Assembly (NCBI RefSeq): GCF_000938305.1
Contig: NZ_JYMT01000002.1
Span: forward strand, 209,844 to 273,843
Length of the DNA stretch: 64,000 nucleotides
DNA from: Bradyrhizobium sp. LTSP885
GTDB taxonomy: Bacteria; Pseudomonadota; Alphaproteobacteria; Rhizobiales; Xanthobacteraceae
Direction: 5' to 3'
Both the position numbers and the translations under genes were made by a program. Position 1 is the stretch's first letter, and every line of letters starts with the position of its first letter. Positions 27,955 through 36,911 of the stretch are shown piece after piece. The notes beneath the pieces are model-generated. The model saw only the letters and a list, made by a program, of their open reading frames with translations, was not told the origin of the DNA and ran no database searches.

Positions 27955-29406
27955 TCAATTTCGCCGATGCGGAGCACGACCCGCTGTCTCAGGCACGGCG
28001 GCGTAGGGCGCGAAGCGCGACACCGTTTCGTCGACATTGAGCGGGCGTCCAATCGGCGGGAAGGCGCGTTGCGGGCACTCCCGCCGCTGACAGACCTTGC
28101 AGCTCACCCCGATCGGCGTCGCGTTTTCGGGGCTCGCAAGGTCGAGGCCGCGTGAATAGACGATCTGATCGGCGTGCCTGAGATCGCAGCCCAGTGCCAC
28201 CGCGAATGTCTTGCCTGAGGAGCCGTAACCGCCGGGACTGTGCGTGACGGTGCGTGCGATCCACAGATACGTGCGGTCGTCGGGCATGCGGGCAATCTGG
28301 GTCAGGATCTTGCCCGGGCTCGCAAAGGCTTCGTAGACATTCCAGAGCGGGCAGGTGCCGCCGACGCGCGAGAAGTGGAAATCGGTTGCCGACTGGCGCT
28401 TGGAGATGTTCCCGGCGCGATCGACCCGAATGAAGAAAAAGGGAATGCCGCGCGCCGCAGGCCGCTGCAGCGTGCTGAGCCGGTGGCAGGCGGTTTCGAA
28501 GCCGACGCCATATTCCTCGCCCAGCAGTTCGATGTCGTAGCGAAGCCGTTCGGCAGAGGCGAGGAACTTCCGATACGGCATGACCAGGGCGCCGGCGAAA
28601 TAATTGGCGAGGCCAATTCGAGCCAGCCCTTCCGCCTCCTGGCTGCTGAACCGCGATGTCTTCACCAGTTCGGTCACGTCGTGATCGAAGGCCAGCATCG
28701 CCACCTGGGTGGCAAGCTGGAAGGCGAATTGTCCCGGCCGCAGCCGCTGCGAGACGTGCAGGATGTTGGTGCTGCGGTCGAACCGGCGCTGCGTGCCGAT
28801 GGCGCCGGGATCGAGGACGACGGACACCTTGTGCTCGCGTGCGAGATAGGCGGTCAGGCTGTCGGCCATCGCGCCCGGCACGAGCGCGAGGTCCGACGCC
28901 AGCGCTTCCGCCGCCTCGTCCAGCCGGGGGATGTAGTTGTTGTTCGCGTAGAAGAAGTCGCGGACCTCCTCATAGGGCGTCGACGGCAGCAGGACGGTTT
29001 CGGCCTGGCGGTCTTCGCCCAGTTGCGCGGCCAACGTCGCGGCCTGTTCGGCCGCCTGGCGATGGCGGCGGTGCAGGCCGATCAAGGCGCGGCCCACCGC
29101 CGGCATGTTGATCGCGAGTTCGCGCAACTCGGCGGTCGAGATCGTCTCGCCCAGGGTGGGATCGGCGAGGACGTCACGCAAATCGGCAATCAGCCGGGCT
29201 TCGTCGTCCTCGGAGAACGATTGCACGTCGAGGCCGAAGGCGCTGTTCAGCGCGAGCAGGACCGGCAGCGTCAGCGGTCGCTGGTTGTTCTCGAGCTGGT
29301 TGAGGTAGCTGAGCGAGATATTGAGCTTGGCCGCGAGCGCGGCCTGGGTCAGGCGCCGCTCCTCCCTCAGCCGCCTCAGGCGGACACCCATGAATGTCTT
29401 CTTCAT
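27955..29406 (-). CDS. ScfR/RamB/PrpR-type XRE regulator of short-chain acyl metabolism
   Basis: A 483-residue regulator. The N-terminal XRE HTH is RLRRLREERRLTQAALAAKL followed by ISLSYLNQLENNQRPL (about residues 8-55). The middle is an IrrE/ImmA-like domain (about 160-290). The C-terminal domain ends with the cysteine cluster SCKVCQRRECPQRAFPP typical of the ScfR (short-chain fatty acyl regulator) family. Relatives include RamB of Corynebacterium and PrpR of Mycobacterium, which control acetate or propionate genes. It is divergent from the thioesterase-prpDCB operon, with twin TTTGCAAA sites before its own start, so it is the probable propionate-responsive regulator. Confidence 0.9.
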   Translation of the reverse strand: MKKTFMGVRLRRLREERRLTQAALAAKLNISLSYLNQLENNQRPLTLPVLLALNSAFGLDVQSFSEDDEARLIADLRDVLADPTLGETISTAELRELAINMPAVGRALIGLHRRHRQAAEQAATLAAQLGEDRQAETVLLPSTPYEEVRDFFYANNNYIPRLDEAAEALASDLALVPGAMADSLTAYLAREHKVSVVLDPGAIGTQRRFDRSTNILHVSQRLRPGQFAFQLATQVAMLAFDHDVTELVKTSRFSSQEAEGLARIGLANYFAGALVMPYRKFLASAERLRYDIELLGEEYGVGFETACHRLSTLQRPAARGIPFFFIRVDRAGNISKRQSATDFHFSRVGGTCPLWNVYEAFASPGKILTQIARMPDDRTYLWIARTVTHSPGGYGSSGKTFAVALGCDLRHADQIVYSRGLDLASPENATPIGVSCKVCQRRECPQRAFPPIGRPLNVDETVSRFAPYAAVPETAGRAPHRRN

Positions 29407-29421
29407 CGGCTTGTCCTCGAC

Positions 29422-29438
29422 TTTGCAAACTTTGCAAA
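29422..29438. promoter_or_regulatory. Twin TTTGCAAA operator candidate for the ScfR-type regulator
   Basis: Two perfect TTTGCAAA palindromes (29422-29429 and 29431-29438) are separated by one base, giving a tandem ACTTTGCAA repeat. They begin 15 bases upstream of the regulator's start codon, in the 142-base divergent gap. RamB and mycobacterial PrpR, from the same family, are reported to bind TTTGCAAA-cored motifs, which supports the assignment. Confidence 0.65.
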
Positions 29439-29548
29439 AGGTGTGGGATTCCTACGCAAAAATCCACAATATCAGCCATTTTCAATCGGATGGTTTAGCG
29501 GATATTGCGAAGCTATGACCGAAAGACAAGAGGCCGGAGCTAAACAGA

Positions 29549-29983
29549 ATGAATTTATCCGCTGTGCGCGACGAACCCGGTCCGGCCGGCGAGACACGCT
29601 TTCTGGATGTCGTCTTTCCGGATCGCGCCAACCATTACGGAACCCTGTTCGGCGGCAACGCGCTGAGCCTGATGGGCCGGGCTGCCTTCATCGCCGCGGT
29701 GCGCCGGGCTCGCCGCAATGTCGTGATGGCGACATCAAACAAGATCGAGTTTGCCGAACCGGTCGCGGTCGGCGAACTTGTCGAGGTGATTGCACGGGTG
29801 GAGCGCGAGGGCCGCAGTTCGATGACGGTCGCCGTCGAGATGATCCGGGAAAATCCGATCAGCGGGCAACGGCGGTCGGTCGTTCGCGGCAGTTTTGAGA
29901 TGGTGGCGGTCGACGATGCCGGCCGTCCGACTGCGATGGGTGAGGCGGCCGATACGTCGTCGCCGGCCTTTCAATTGACTTGA
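29549..29983 (+). CDS. Acyl-CoA thioesterase, hotdog fold
   Basis: A 144-residue single hotdog domain of the YciA/BACH type: the active-site stretch [20 protein letters not shown] (residues about 25-44), then [22 protein letters not shown]. It would hydrolyse acyl-CoA to free acid and CoA. It is the first gene of the operon, 16 bases before prpD, suggesting relief of propionyl-CoA or related CoA esters when the methylcitrate cycle runs; that role is inferred. Confidence 0.9.
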   Translation: MNLSAVRDEPGPAGETRFLDVVFPDRANHYGTLFGGNALSLMGRAAFIAAVRRARRNVVMATSNKIEFAEPVAVGELVEVIARVEREGRSSMTVAVEMIRENPISGQRRSVVRGSFEMVAVDDAGRPTAMGEAADTSSPAFQLT

Positions 29984-29999
29984 GCACAAGGAAGCTTTC

Positions 30000-31514
30000 G
30001 TGAAGCAGCATAGCGTTCGCACCTACAAATCCGCCGAGAAGCTCGCGCGGGTCGACCAACTCGCCTGGAAGATCGCGGAAGTGGCCGCCGACCCGGTCGC
30101 CGTCGCGCCTGATGTGGTCGAGATGATCGGCAACCGCATCATCGACAATGCGGCCGTCGCCGCCGCCTCGGTCGCGCGCCGGCCGGTGCGAAGCGCGCGC
30201 GCCCAGGCGCAGGCCCATCCGTTCCAGCCCGGCGCAACGGTGTTCGGCCTGGCTCAGTCCGAGCGCATCTCGCCGGAATGGGCTGCCTGGGCGAACGGCG
30301 TTGCCGTGCGCGAGCTGGATTTCCATGACACGTTTCTCGCCGCCGATTATTCACATCCCGGCGACAACATTCCGCCGATCCTTGCGGTCGCACAGCATTG
30401 CGGGCTCGGCGGCGCGGCGCTGATCCGGGGGCTGGCGACCGGCTACGAAATCCAGGTCGACCTCGTGAAGGGCATCTGCCTGCACGAGCACAAGATCGAC
30501 CACATCGCGCATCTCGGGCCATCGGCAGCGGCCGGCATCGGCACGCTGCTCGGCTTGCCGACCGAGACGATCTACCAGGCGGTGCAGCAGGCGCTCCACG
30601 TCACCACGACGACGCGGCAATCGCGCAAGGGCGAAATCTCGAGTTGGAAGGCCTACGCGCCCGCCTTCGCCGGCAAGATGGCGATCGAGGCCGTCGACCG
30701 CGTGATGCGCGGCGAGGGCGCGCCGTCGCCGGCATGGGAGGGCGAGGACGGCTTCATCGCCTGGCTGCTGTCCGGGCCAAAGGTCGAGTACAGCGTGCCG
30801 CTGCCGGAGAAGGGCGAGGCCAAGCGCGCCATTCTCGACACCTACACCAAGGAACATTCCGCCGAGTATCAGAGCCAGGCGCTGATCGATCTCGCGCGCA
30901 GGCTCGGGCCCAAGATCGGTGATCTCACCAAGATCGAGAGCATCGTGATCCACACCAGCCATCACACCCATTATGTGATCGGCACCGGCGCCAACGATCC
31001 GCAGAAGATGGACCCGACCGCGAGCCGCGAAACGCTCGACCACTCCATCATGTACATCTTCGCCGTCGCACTCGAAGACGGCGGCTGGCATCACCAGACG
31101 TCCTATGCGCCGGAACGCGCGGGGCGCCCTGAAACCGTCGCGCTTTGGCACAAGATCTCGACGCTTGAGGACCCTGAATGGACCCGGCGCTATCACAGCA
31201 CCGATCCGCGCCAGAAGGCGTTCGGCGGCCGTGTCGTCGTCACGCTCAAGGGCGGCTCGGTCATATCAGACGAGATCGCGGTGGCGGATGCGCATCCGCT
31301 CGGCGCGCGGCCGTTCGCGCGGCCACAATACGTCGCCAAGTTCCGAAGCCTTGCTGAAGGCATCATCGCGCCAGCCGAGCAGGATCGCTTCCTCGCCGCC
31401 ATCGATCGCCTGCCGTCGCTTAGGGCAGGTGAACTGAACGGGCTGACCTTCAGCGTTGCGCCCGAGCGTCTCGGCGGCATGCAACCGTTCGGCATCTTCG
31501 ATTGGAAAAAGTAG
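30000..31514 (+). CDS. prpD: 2-methylcitrate dehydratase
   Basis: A 504-residue MmgE/PrpD-family enzyme, converting 2-methylcitrate to 2-methyl-cis-aconitate in the methylcitrate cycle. Landmarks are [18 protein letters not shown] near the N-terminus, [22 protein letters not shown] (family core), [21 protein letters not shown] and [22 protein letters not shown] start is supported by AAGGAAG at 29990-29996. Length is as expected for the long bacterial PrpD. It sits between the thioesterase and prpC. Confidence 0.94.
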   Translation: MKQHSVRTYKSAEKLARVDQLAWKIAEVAADPVAVAPDVVEMIGNRIIDNAAVAAASVARRPVRSARAQAQAHPFQPGATVFGLAQSERISPEWAAWANGVAVRELDFHDTFLAADYSHPGDNIPPILAVAQHCGLGGAALIRGLATGYEIQVDLVKGICLHEHKIDHIAHLGPSAAAGIGTLLGLPTETIYQAVQQALHVTTTTRQSRKGEISSWKAYAPAFAGKMAIEAVDRVMRGEGAPSPAWEGEDGFIAWLLSGPKVEYSVPLPEKGEAKRAILDTYTKEHSAEYQSQALIDLARRLGPKIGDLTKIESIVIHTSHHTHYVIGTGANDPQKMDPTASRETLDHSIMYIFAVALEDGGWHHQTSYAPERAGRPETVALWHKISTLEDPEWTRRYHSTDPRQKAFGGRVVVTLKGGSVISDEIAVADAHPLGARPFARPQYVAKFRSLAEGIIAPAEQDRFLAAIDRLPSLRAGELNGLTFSVAPERLGGMQPFGIFDWKK

Positions 31515-31549
31515 CAGCCGCACCGCAGTGGCCGAGCAAGGAGAATATC

Positions 31550-32737
31550 ATGGCTGACGATACCAAAACGGCCGCGAAACGGGCGCCGAAGAAATCCGTC
31601 GCGCTGTCCGGCATTGTCGCCGGCAACACCGCGCTCTGTACGGTCGGGCGAACCGGCAACGATCTGCACTATCGCGGCTACGACATTCTCGATGTCGCCG
31701 AGAGTTGCGAGTTCGAGGAGATCGCGCATCTCCTCGTGCACGGCACGTTGCCGACGCCGGCGGAGCTTGCGGCCTACAAGGCCAAGCTGAAGGGGCTGCG
31801 TGGCCTGCCGGGCGCCGTCCGTGCCTCGCTCGAAGCGTTGCCGGCAGCCGCGCATCCGATGGACGTGATGCGCAGCGGCGTCTCGACGCTCGGCTGCGTG
31901 CTGCCGGAGGCTCACGACCACAACCATCCGGGCGCACGCGACATTGCCGACCAGCTGATGGCCTCGCTGGGCTCGATGCTGCTTTACTGGTACCACTTCG
32001 CCCATCACGGCCGCCGCATCGAGGTGGAAACCGACGACGACTGCATCGGCAGCCATTTCCTGCATTTGCTGCACGGCAAGGCGCCGTCGGCCTCGCACGA
32101 GCGGGCGATGCACACCTCGCTGATTCTGTACGCCGAGCACGAGTTCAACGCCTCGACGTTCACCGCGCGATCGATCGCCGGCACCGGCTCGGACATCTAT
32201 TCCGCGATCGCGGGCGGGATTGGCGCGCTGCGCGGTCCCAAGCATGGCGGTGCCAACGAGGTCGCCTTCGAGATCCAGAAGCGCTATGCCGATCCGGATG
32301 AAGCGGAAGCCGATATCCGCCGCCGCCTCGAAGCCAAGGAGGTCGTGATCGGCTTCGGCCATCCGGTCTACACGATCTCGGATCCGCGCAACGAGGTGAT
32401 CAAGGAAGTCGCGCGCAAGCTGTCGCGCGAGAACGGTTCGATGAAGATGTTCGAGATCGCCGACTGCATCGAGAGGGTGATGGGAGAGGCGAGGAAGATG
32501 TTCGCGAACCTCGACTGGTTCAGCGCGGTGTCCTATCATGCGATGGGGGTGCCGACCGCGATGTTCACGCCGCTGTTCGTGATCTCCAGGACGTCGGGCT
32601 GGGCCGCTCATATCATCGAGCAGCGGATCGACAACAAGATCATCCGCCCCTCGGCGAACTATGTCGGGCCGGAGAACCTGACTTTCATCCCGCTCGGCGA
32701 GCGCGGCAAGCCGCCGTCGCCGGTGCGGGCCGCTTAG
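31550..32737 (+). CDS. prpC: 2-methylcitrate synthase
   Basis: A 395-residue citrate synthase-family enzyme that joins propionyl-CoA and oxaloacetate. Catalytic landmarks: the RGYDILD entry loop, HEFNAS (His region), [11 protein letters not shown] (second catalytic His) and [12 protein letters not shown] with [13 protein letters not shown]. The ATG at 31550, preceded by AAGGAGAATATC, is chosen over an upstream in-frame start at 31502 that would overlap prpD. It is flanked by prpD and prpB, which favours methylcitrate over citrate synthase. Confidence 0.93.
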   Translation: MADDTKTAAKRAPKKSVALSGIVAGNTALCTVGRTGNDLHYRGYDILDVAESCEFEEIAHLLVHGTLPTPAELAAYKAKLKGLRGLPGAVRASLEALPAAAHPMDVMRSGVSTLGCVLPEAHDHNHPGARDIADQLMASLGSMLLYWYHFAHHGRRIEVETDDDCIGSHFLHLLHGKAPSASHERAMHTSLILYAEHEFNASTFTARSIAGTGSDIYSAIAGGIGALRGPKHGGANEVAFEIQKRYADPDEAEADIRRRLEAKEVVIGFGHPVYTISDPRNEVIKEVARKLSRENGSMKMFEIADCIERVMGEARKMFANLDWFSAVSYHAMGVPTAMFTPLFVISRTSGWAAHIIEQRIDNKIIRPSANYVGPENLTFIPLGERGKPPSPVRAA

Positions 32738-32745
32738 GAGCCGTC

Positions 32746-33666
32746 ATGCCGTATCTTGTTGCCGCCGATCTTCCCTCCGAGAGCGCAGGCCGCAGATTTC
32801 GCGCCCTGCTGCGCGAACCCGGCATCCTGCAACTGCCGGGCACGCATAATGGCATGGCGGCGCTGCAGGCCAAGGCGGCCGGCTTCACGGGGCTCTATCT
32901 GTCGGGCGCGGCCATGACGGCATCGATGGGCCTGCCCGATCTCGGGGTGATCACGGTCGATGAAGTCGCATTTTTCGTGCGTCAGATTGCGCGTGCATCC
33001 GGCCTGCCGCTGCTGGTCGACGGCGACACCGGCTACGGCGAGGCGCTGAACGTGATGCACATGGTCCGCGTCTTCGAGGAAGCGGGCGCCGGCGCGGTGC
33101 ATCTGGAGGATCAGCTTCTCCCCAAGAAGTGCGGCCATCTGAACGACAAGAAGCTCGCTGATGCCGGTGACATGGCCGCCAAGGTCCACGCCGCGGCGAA
33201 GGCGCGCCGCGATCTCGTCGTGATCGCGCGCACCGATGCCGCCGCAACCGAGGGCCTCGACGGCGCGGTGGCGCGGGCCAAGCTCTACATGGAAGCCGGC
33301 GCCGACGCGATCTTTCCCGAAGCGCTCAACACGGCCGAGATGTTCCGTGCCTTCGCCGAGCGGATGCCCGGCACGCCGTTGCTCGCCAACATGACCGAGT
33401 TCGGCAAGACGCCGTTCTTCACGGCGGCCGAGTTCGAGGCGATGGGCTACGCGATGGTGATCTGGCCGGTCTCGTCGCTGCGGGTCGCCAACAGGGCGCA
33501 GGAGTTGCTTTACGCGGCGATCGCGCGCGACGGCGGCACCCACAAGATGATCGACAGGATGCAAACCCGGGCCGAGCTCTACGCGACCATCGGGCTGCAC
33601 GACTACGAAGCGCTGGACGCCTCGATCGTCGCGACGGTGATCCCCGAAGGCATGCCGCAGCGCTGA
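32746..33666 (+). CDS. prpB: 2-methylisocitrate lyase
   Basis: A 306-residue isocitrate lyase/PEP mutase-superfamily protein that splits 2-methylisocitrate to pyruvate and succinate. It shows LLVDGDTGYGEALNV (metal-site aspartates), EEAGAGAVHLEDQLLPKKCGHL (KKCGH signature with the catalytic Cys), VIARTDA and LANMTEFGKTP. It starts 8 bases after prpC and ends the operon before a hairpin at 33690. Confidence 0.94.
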   Translation: MPYLVAADLPSESAGRRFRALLREPGILQLPGTHNGMAALQAKAAGFTGLYLSGAAMTASMGLPDLGVITVDEVAFFVRQIARASGLPLLVDGDTGYGEALNVMHMVRVFEEAGAGAVHLEDQLLPKKCGHLNDKKLADAGDMAAKVHAAAKARRDLVVIARTDAAATEGLDGAVARAKLYMEAGADAIFPEALNTAEMFRAFAERMPGTPLLANMTEFGKTPFFTAAEFEAMGYAMVIWPVSSLRVANRAQELLYAAIARDGGTHKMIDRMQTRAELYATIGLHDYEALDASIVATVIPEGMPQR

Positions 33667-33689
33667 CGCGGGTAGGCCTTGAAACCAAA

Positions 33690-33713
33690 GAGGCCGCCAA
33701 CACCGGCGGCCTC
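33690..33713. terminator. Hairpin between convergent prpB and DUF1330 genes
   Basis: GAGGCCGCC and GGCGGCCTC form a perfect 9-pair stem around AACACC. On the minus strand the stem is followed by TTTGGTTTC, so it serves best as terminator of the DUF1330 gene; for prpB it is a 3' hairpin without a U tract. Confidence 0.6.
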
Positions 33714-33738
33714 GCGATGGGCGTGTATCGTTCCGAGG

Positions 33739-34119
33739 CTAATTCGCCAGGCCCTCGGTGACATAAGACCTGGTCTTAATCGCCTTGCTTCGCTCGGCAC
33801 CAAGTGCCGCCCAGGCCGGCGAGTTGCGCGAGGCTTGGGCCTTTGCGAGGCTATCATAGACCACGATGGTCACGCGCTTTGGTGCTTCGCCTTCGAGCGC
33901 GACAGTGTTTCCGCCTCGAGCCAGATATGTTCCGCCAGTCGACTTGATCACCTCCGTGACTTTCGGGACATAGGCGTTTTGCGCGGCTTGATCGATGATC
34001 TCGATCTCGGTGACGACATAGGCCTTTGGCGACGACTGGGCGTGAAGCCCCTGGATGGCGACGGCGCCAACCGCGATGCCGGCAAGCATGGACAAGGCAA
34101 CGGTGTATTGTGTTTTCAC
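33739..34119 (-). CDS. DUF1330 domain-containing secreted protein
   Basis: A 126-residue protein from a GTG start with GGGAG nine bases upstream. It has a signal sequence (VALSMLAGIAVGAVAIQGLHAQ) and a DUF1330 ferredoxin-like domain: AYVVTEIEIIDQAAQNAYVPK, YLARGGNTVALEGEAP and a C-terminal YDSLAKAQASRNSPAW. DUF1330 proteins are small alpha-beta barrel folds of unknown role. The longer frame starting at 34209 adds no signal-like features. Confidence 0.85.
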   Translation of the reverse strand: MKTQYTVALSMLAGIAVGAVAIQGLHAQSSPKAYVVTEIEIIDQAAQNAYVPKVTEVIKSTGGTYLARGGNTVALEGEAPKRVTIVVYDSLAKAQASRNSPAWAALGAERSKAIKTRSYVTEGLAN

Positions 34120-34412
34120 GGTGAGTCTCCCTATGATCTTTGTTTCAATGCGCGCACGCAGGTGAGCGTACGCGTTCGCTGACCGCTGGAATTTCAAATT
34201 CGAGAACAATGATGGCCGATGGATCAGGCTGCAACGGTCGCAAGCGGAGAGTTCGGCGTGTCTCCGTTTTATCTGCAGCTCTCGGCGAGCAAAAACGCTC
34301 GGCCGCGCGAGGAGCCTACACCGTCATCGGATTGATGCCTATGTCTGTTTGGGCTCAGAGAGGCGAAATGCCGGCTGCGCGGTGAGAATCCCTGCAGCCC
34401 GGCTTGACCTGC
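34120..34412. other. Intergenic region, no gene recognised
   Basis: This region separates two minus-strand genes. The only open frame of note on the plus strand (34140-34385) is basic, without a ribosome site or domain, and is not credited. It should contain the DUF1330 promoter, but no clear -35/-10 pair stands out. Confidence 0.5.
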
Positions 34413-35405
34413 TCAGGGCTTGTTGTCTCCGACCAGCTTGATGGCGTCGAGCATCGCCTGACCATATTGATCGGCGAAAATCCGGATCGCTGCCCGTACG
34501 CTTTCGATCGAAAATCCGTGCCTCCAACGCGACGGATCTTCAACGATCTGTTTTTTCCAGAACAGGAATTTCTGATCGATCAGCGCCTGGCTGTTATCGG
34601 CCGACATGTCGATGACGAGAACCAGCTTGTCCGGCTCCCCTCTGGTATTGGAAGGCGACCAGCCAACCAGATAAGGCCCTTCGCCATCGAAGTTGGCGTG
34701 TTGATGCTGCGCATCGCTGATGGCGGCCTCCGAGGCGTTGAGATCATAGTGAGCGACCGCGAACTCGCAGTCGTCGTTCCTGGCTTGCTTGGCGTCCGGA
34801 TTATCGAGCGGCCAGATCGTTACCATCTGATCTTTCAGCGGAGCACTGGCGGTCTCCTGACGCGGAAAGAACGCGACGAAGGAATTGCAGACCATCGTCA
34901 GCTTGGCTTGATTGGCTGAGGTGGCTTTGGAATGGAAAACGACGAGGCCGTAGGCGCCGGCTCCGGCAGGAGGAATCTCCCTTGCGCGCAGATACGCGCG
35001 GACCGGCTCGAGAGGTGTTGTTGCGGAGTCGCTTTCGCTGGTGGTGGTCGCAGCACTGCTGGGGCGGATGGCGGCTCTGTGCGGGGTGGGCCCGCCACCT
35101 CCGCCACCTTCGGGGGAGCTCTCGATGGCAGGTCCGGTGCCGTGGCCGGCCCTCTCGACAGCAGGCCCAGGGTTGTGGGGGGCGCTCTCGACAGTAGGCA
35201 CGGCCTCGTGGCCGGCCCTCTCGACCGGATGCCCGACCTCATGGCCGGCATCCTGGTGGGCTTTCGCGGCCCTGGCCGCCTCTTCCAGCGCCTTGATTTC
35301 CAGCGCTCTGCATGCGGCGGGATCAAGTCGACATTCGGCGTGAGCGCCGCCGGAAAAAATAAGCGCAATCGGTAACAAGAATAAAAATCTAGCTCGTGTC
35401 ATCAT
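34413..35405 (-). CDS. Secreted hypothetical protein with GHE/VE-A-GH repeats
   Basis: About 330 residues (two adjacent ATG codons, 35405 and 35402, are candidates). A signal peptide ends FSGGAHA-EC. A low-complexity region of about residues 45-115 repeats units like GHPVERAGHEAVPTVESA and AVERAGHGTGPAIESS and ends in GGGGGGP. The C-terminal part of about 190 residues (YGLVVFHSKATSANQAKL ... FADQYGQAMLDAIKLVGDNKP) looks globular and periplasmic. It overlaps the end of the small membrane-protein gene upstream, so the two are probably one operon. Function unknown. Confidence 0.7.
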   Translation of the reverse strand: MMTRARFLFLLPIALIFSGGAHAECRLDPAACRALEIKALEEAARAAKAHQDAGHEVGHPVERAGHEAVPTVESAPHNPGPAVERAGHGTGPAIESSPEGGGGGGPTPHRAAIRPSSAATTTSESDSATTPLEPVRAYLRAREIPPAGAGAYGLVVFHSKATSANQAKLTMVCNSFVAFFPRQETASAPLKDQMVTIWPLDNPDAKQARNDDCEFAVAHYDLNASEAAISDAQHQHANFDGEGPYLVGWSPSNTRGEPDKLVLVIDMSADNSQALIDQKFLFWKKQIVEDPSRWRHGFSIESVRAAIRIFADQYGQAMLDAIKLVGDNKP

Positions 35406-35634
35406 GGCCACCTGCTGCAGGGGCTTTGAGAAACAACTTGCCCACAAATGTTATCACGACGCTGGCAATGAAACAGAAGACGGTACTTGCGACCACGATA
35501 AACACGGTTCCGGCGCTGGTGTCGGGCCGAACCCACCAAACCATCGCAATCCCGAGGAAAAGTCCTATGGCGCTAGCGAATGCGTAGTTGTTCAACGTTG
35601 GGCCCATTGGCTGCCGCGTGGTCAGGCCGCGCAA
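35389..35634 (-). CDS. Small two-helix membrane protein
   Basis: An 81-residue protein with two membrane segments (FASAIGLFLGIAMVWWV and TVFIVVASTVFCFIASVVITFVG) and a short polar tail. Start may be 35634 or the ATG at 35607. It is translationally coupled by overlap to the secreted repeat protein downstream, which suggests a membrane/periplasm pair. No family recognised. Confidence 0.65.
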   Translation of the reverse strand: MRGLTTRQPMGPTLNNYAFASAIGLFLGIAMVWWVRPDTSAGTVFIVVASTVFCFIASVVITFVGKLFLKAPAAGGHDDTS

Positions 35635-35806
35635 TTTATGAGTGAGTTTGCCTCAGATTGCATCCTGATTGCAACACGCAACTTTGTGTAGCGATTGTGG
35701 CCGGCGAGGCGTCGGCGATCGCTCCCGGTCGCGCAGTTCCATTGCGTCCCGGCATAGATCGGCTCCAGCCTCAAAACGGAGGTCTCGTGTCGTGTACGTA
35801 CGCGCT

Positions 35807-36730
35807 CTACGCCGGGGCGCCCATCACATAGGGCTTCAGCACCGCGTAGAGCATGCTGTGGGTCGGCGTCGCGACGCCGAGCTTGCGGCCGAGCTCGACC
35901 ACCTTGCCGCTGAGCCACGGCAGTTCGAGCCGATTGCCGCGCTCGAGATCGAGCGCCATCGACGCCTTCATGGCAGGCGGCGCGTGTCCGATGAAATCCA
36001 GCACCTTTGCCAGTGCATCCGGCGGCAGCTTGATGCCGCTGGCGCGGGCGACGGCGATGGTTTCCTCGCAGGCCGAGATAAAGAACGGGCGCAGATCAGG
36101 ATCGTCGCGCAGTCTGCCCATCGGTTGCCGGGTCACGGCTGTCATGCCGGCGTTGGTGGCGAGCCCGACGAACTTCATCCAGAGATCGGTGATGATCGCC
36201 TCGCTCAGCGTCGCATCGAAGCCGGCCTTCAGGCAGAGCGCGAGCAACGCCTGGCCGCGCGGCGTGACGCGGCCGTCGAGCTCGCCGAAGATCATGCGCA
36301 TGAAGGTGCCGACCTGGTTGATCACGCCGGGCTTGATGATCGACGCGCTGATCTGTGCGACGCCGCCCATCACCGCGTTTGGTCCGAGGATCGGGATCAG
36401 CCGTTCGGGCGCGTCGATCCCATTCTGCAGCGGGATCACGGCTGTATCCGGCCCGACCATCGGCTTGATGTGTGCCCCGGCGCTCTCGACATCCCACAGC
36501 TTGACGCAGAACAGCACGACATCGACTGGGCCGACGCTTCCCGGATCGTCGGTCGCCTGGGTCGGCACCAGATGGGTGTCGCCGCGGCCGCCCTGAATCC
36601 TGAGCCCTTCGTTCCGCATCGCCGCCAGATGGGCGCCACGCGCGATGAACGTGACGTCGGCTCCGGCATGCGCCAGCGCGGCACCGAAACCACCCCCTAC
36701 GCCTCCGGCGCCAACGACTGCAATCCGCAT
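35807..36730 (-). CDS. 2-dehydropantoate 2-reductase-family protein (ApbA/PanE)
   Basis: A 307-residue ketopantoate reductase-like enzyme. The N-terminal NADP-binding GAGGVGGGFGAALAHAG, CVKLWD and the LQNGIDAPE motif mark the Rossmann domain. The C-terminal helical domain has ITDLWMKFVGLATNAGMTAVT with the catalytic Lys, and ERGNRLELPWLSGKVVELG. The true PanE reduces ketopantoate in coenzyme A synthesis; many paralogues with this architecture act on other 2-oxo acids, so the symbol is withheld. Confidence 0.88.
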   Translation of the reverse strand: MRIAVVGAGGVGGGFGAALAHAGADVTFIARGAHLAAMRNEGLRIQGGRGDTHLVPTQATDDPGSVGPVDVVLFCVKLWDVESAGAHIKPMVGPDTAVIPLQNGIDAPERLIPILGPNAVMGGVAQISASIIKPGVINQVGTFMRMIFGELDGRVTPRGQALLALCLKAGFDATLSEAIITDLWMKFVGLATNAGMTAVTRQPMGRLRDDPDLRPFFISACEETIAVARASGIKLPPDALAKVLDFIGHAPPAMKASMALDLERGNRLELPWLSGKVVELGRKLGVATPTHSMLYAVLKPYVMGAPA

Positions 36731-36911
36731 GATCTGTCTCCTGGCTCTGGCTCGGGGGCCGGGCGCTTTGCCGCATTGATGGCGGCAGCCTTAACGATGT
36801 CGGGCCAATTCTCAACCCGCTATCCCGCAGAGGACGCCTGCGCCATCTTCCTGCGTTGAACTTGCCCGCCCGACTCGCTAAGCCATTCTGCAAACTCGGG
36901 AGGTAGGCGCG

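Noticed and set aside
28240..29898. Long plus-strand open frame (552 codons) opposite the ScfR-type regulator
   Set aside because: Arginine/glycine-rich shadow of a high-GC gene; the minus strand carries clear HTH and cysteine-cluster motifs.
31502..31549. Upstream start of prpC at 31502
   Set aside because: It would overlap prpD and lacks a ribosome site; AAGGAGAATATC supports the ATG at 31550.
34140..34385. Plus-strand 81-codon frame in the gap after DUF1330
   Set aside because: No ribosome site, no motif and atypical composition; considered noncoding.
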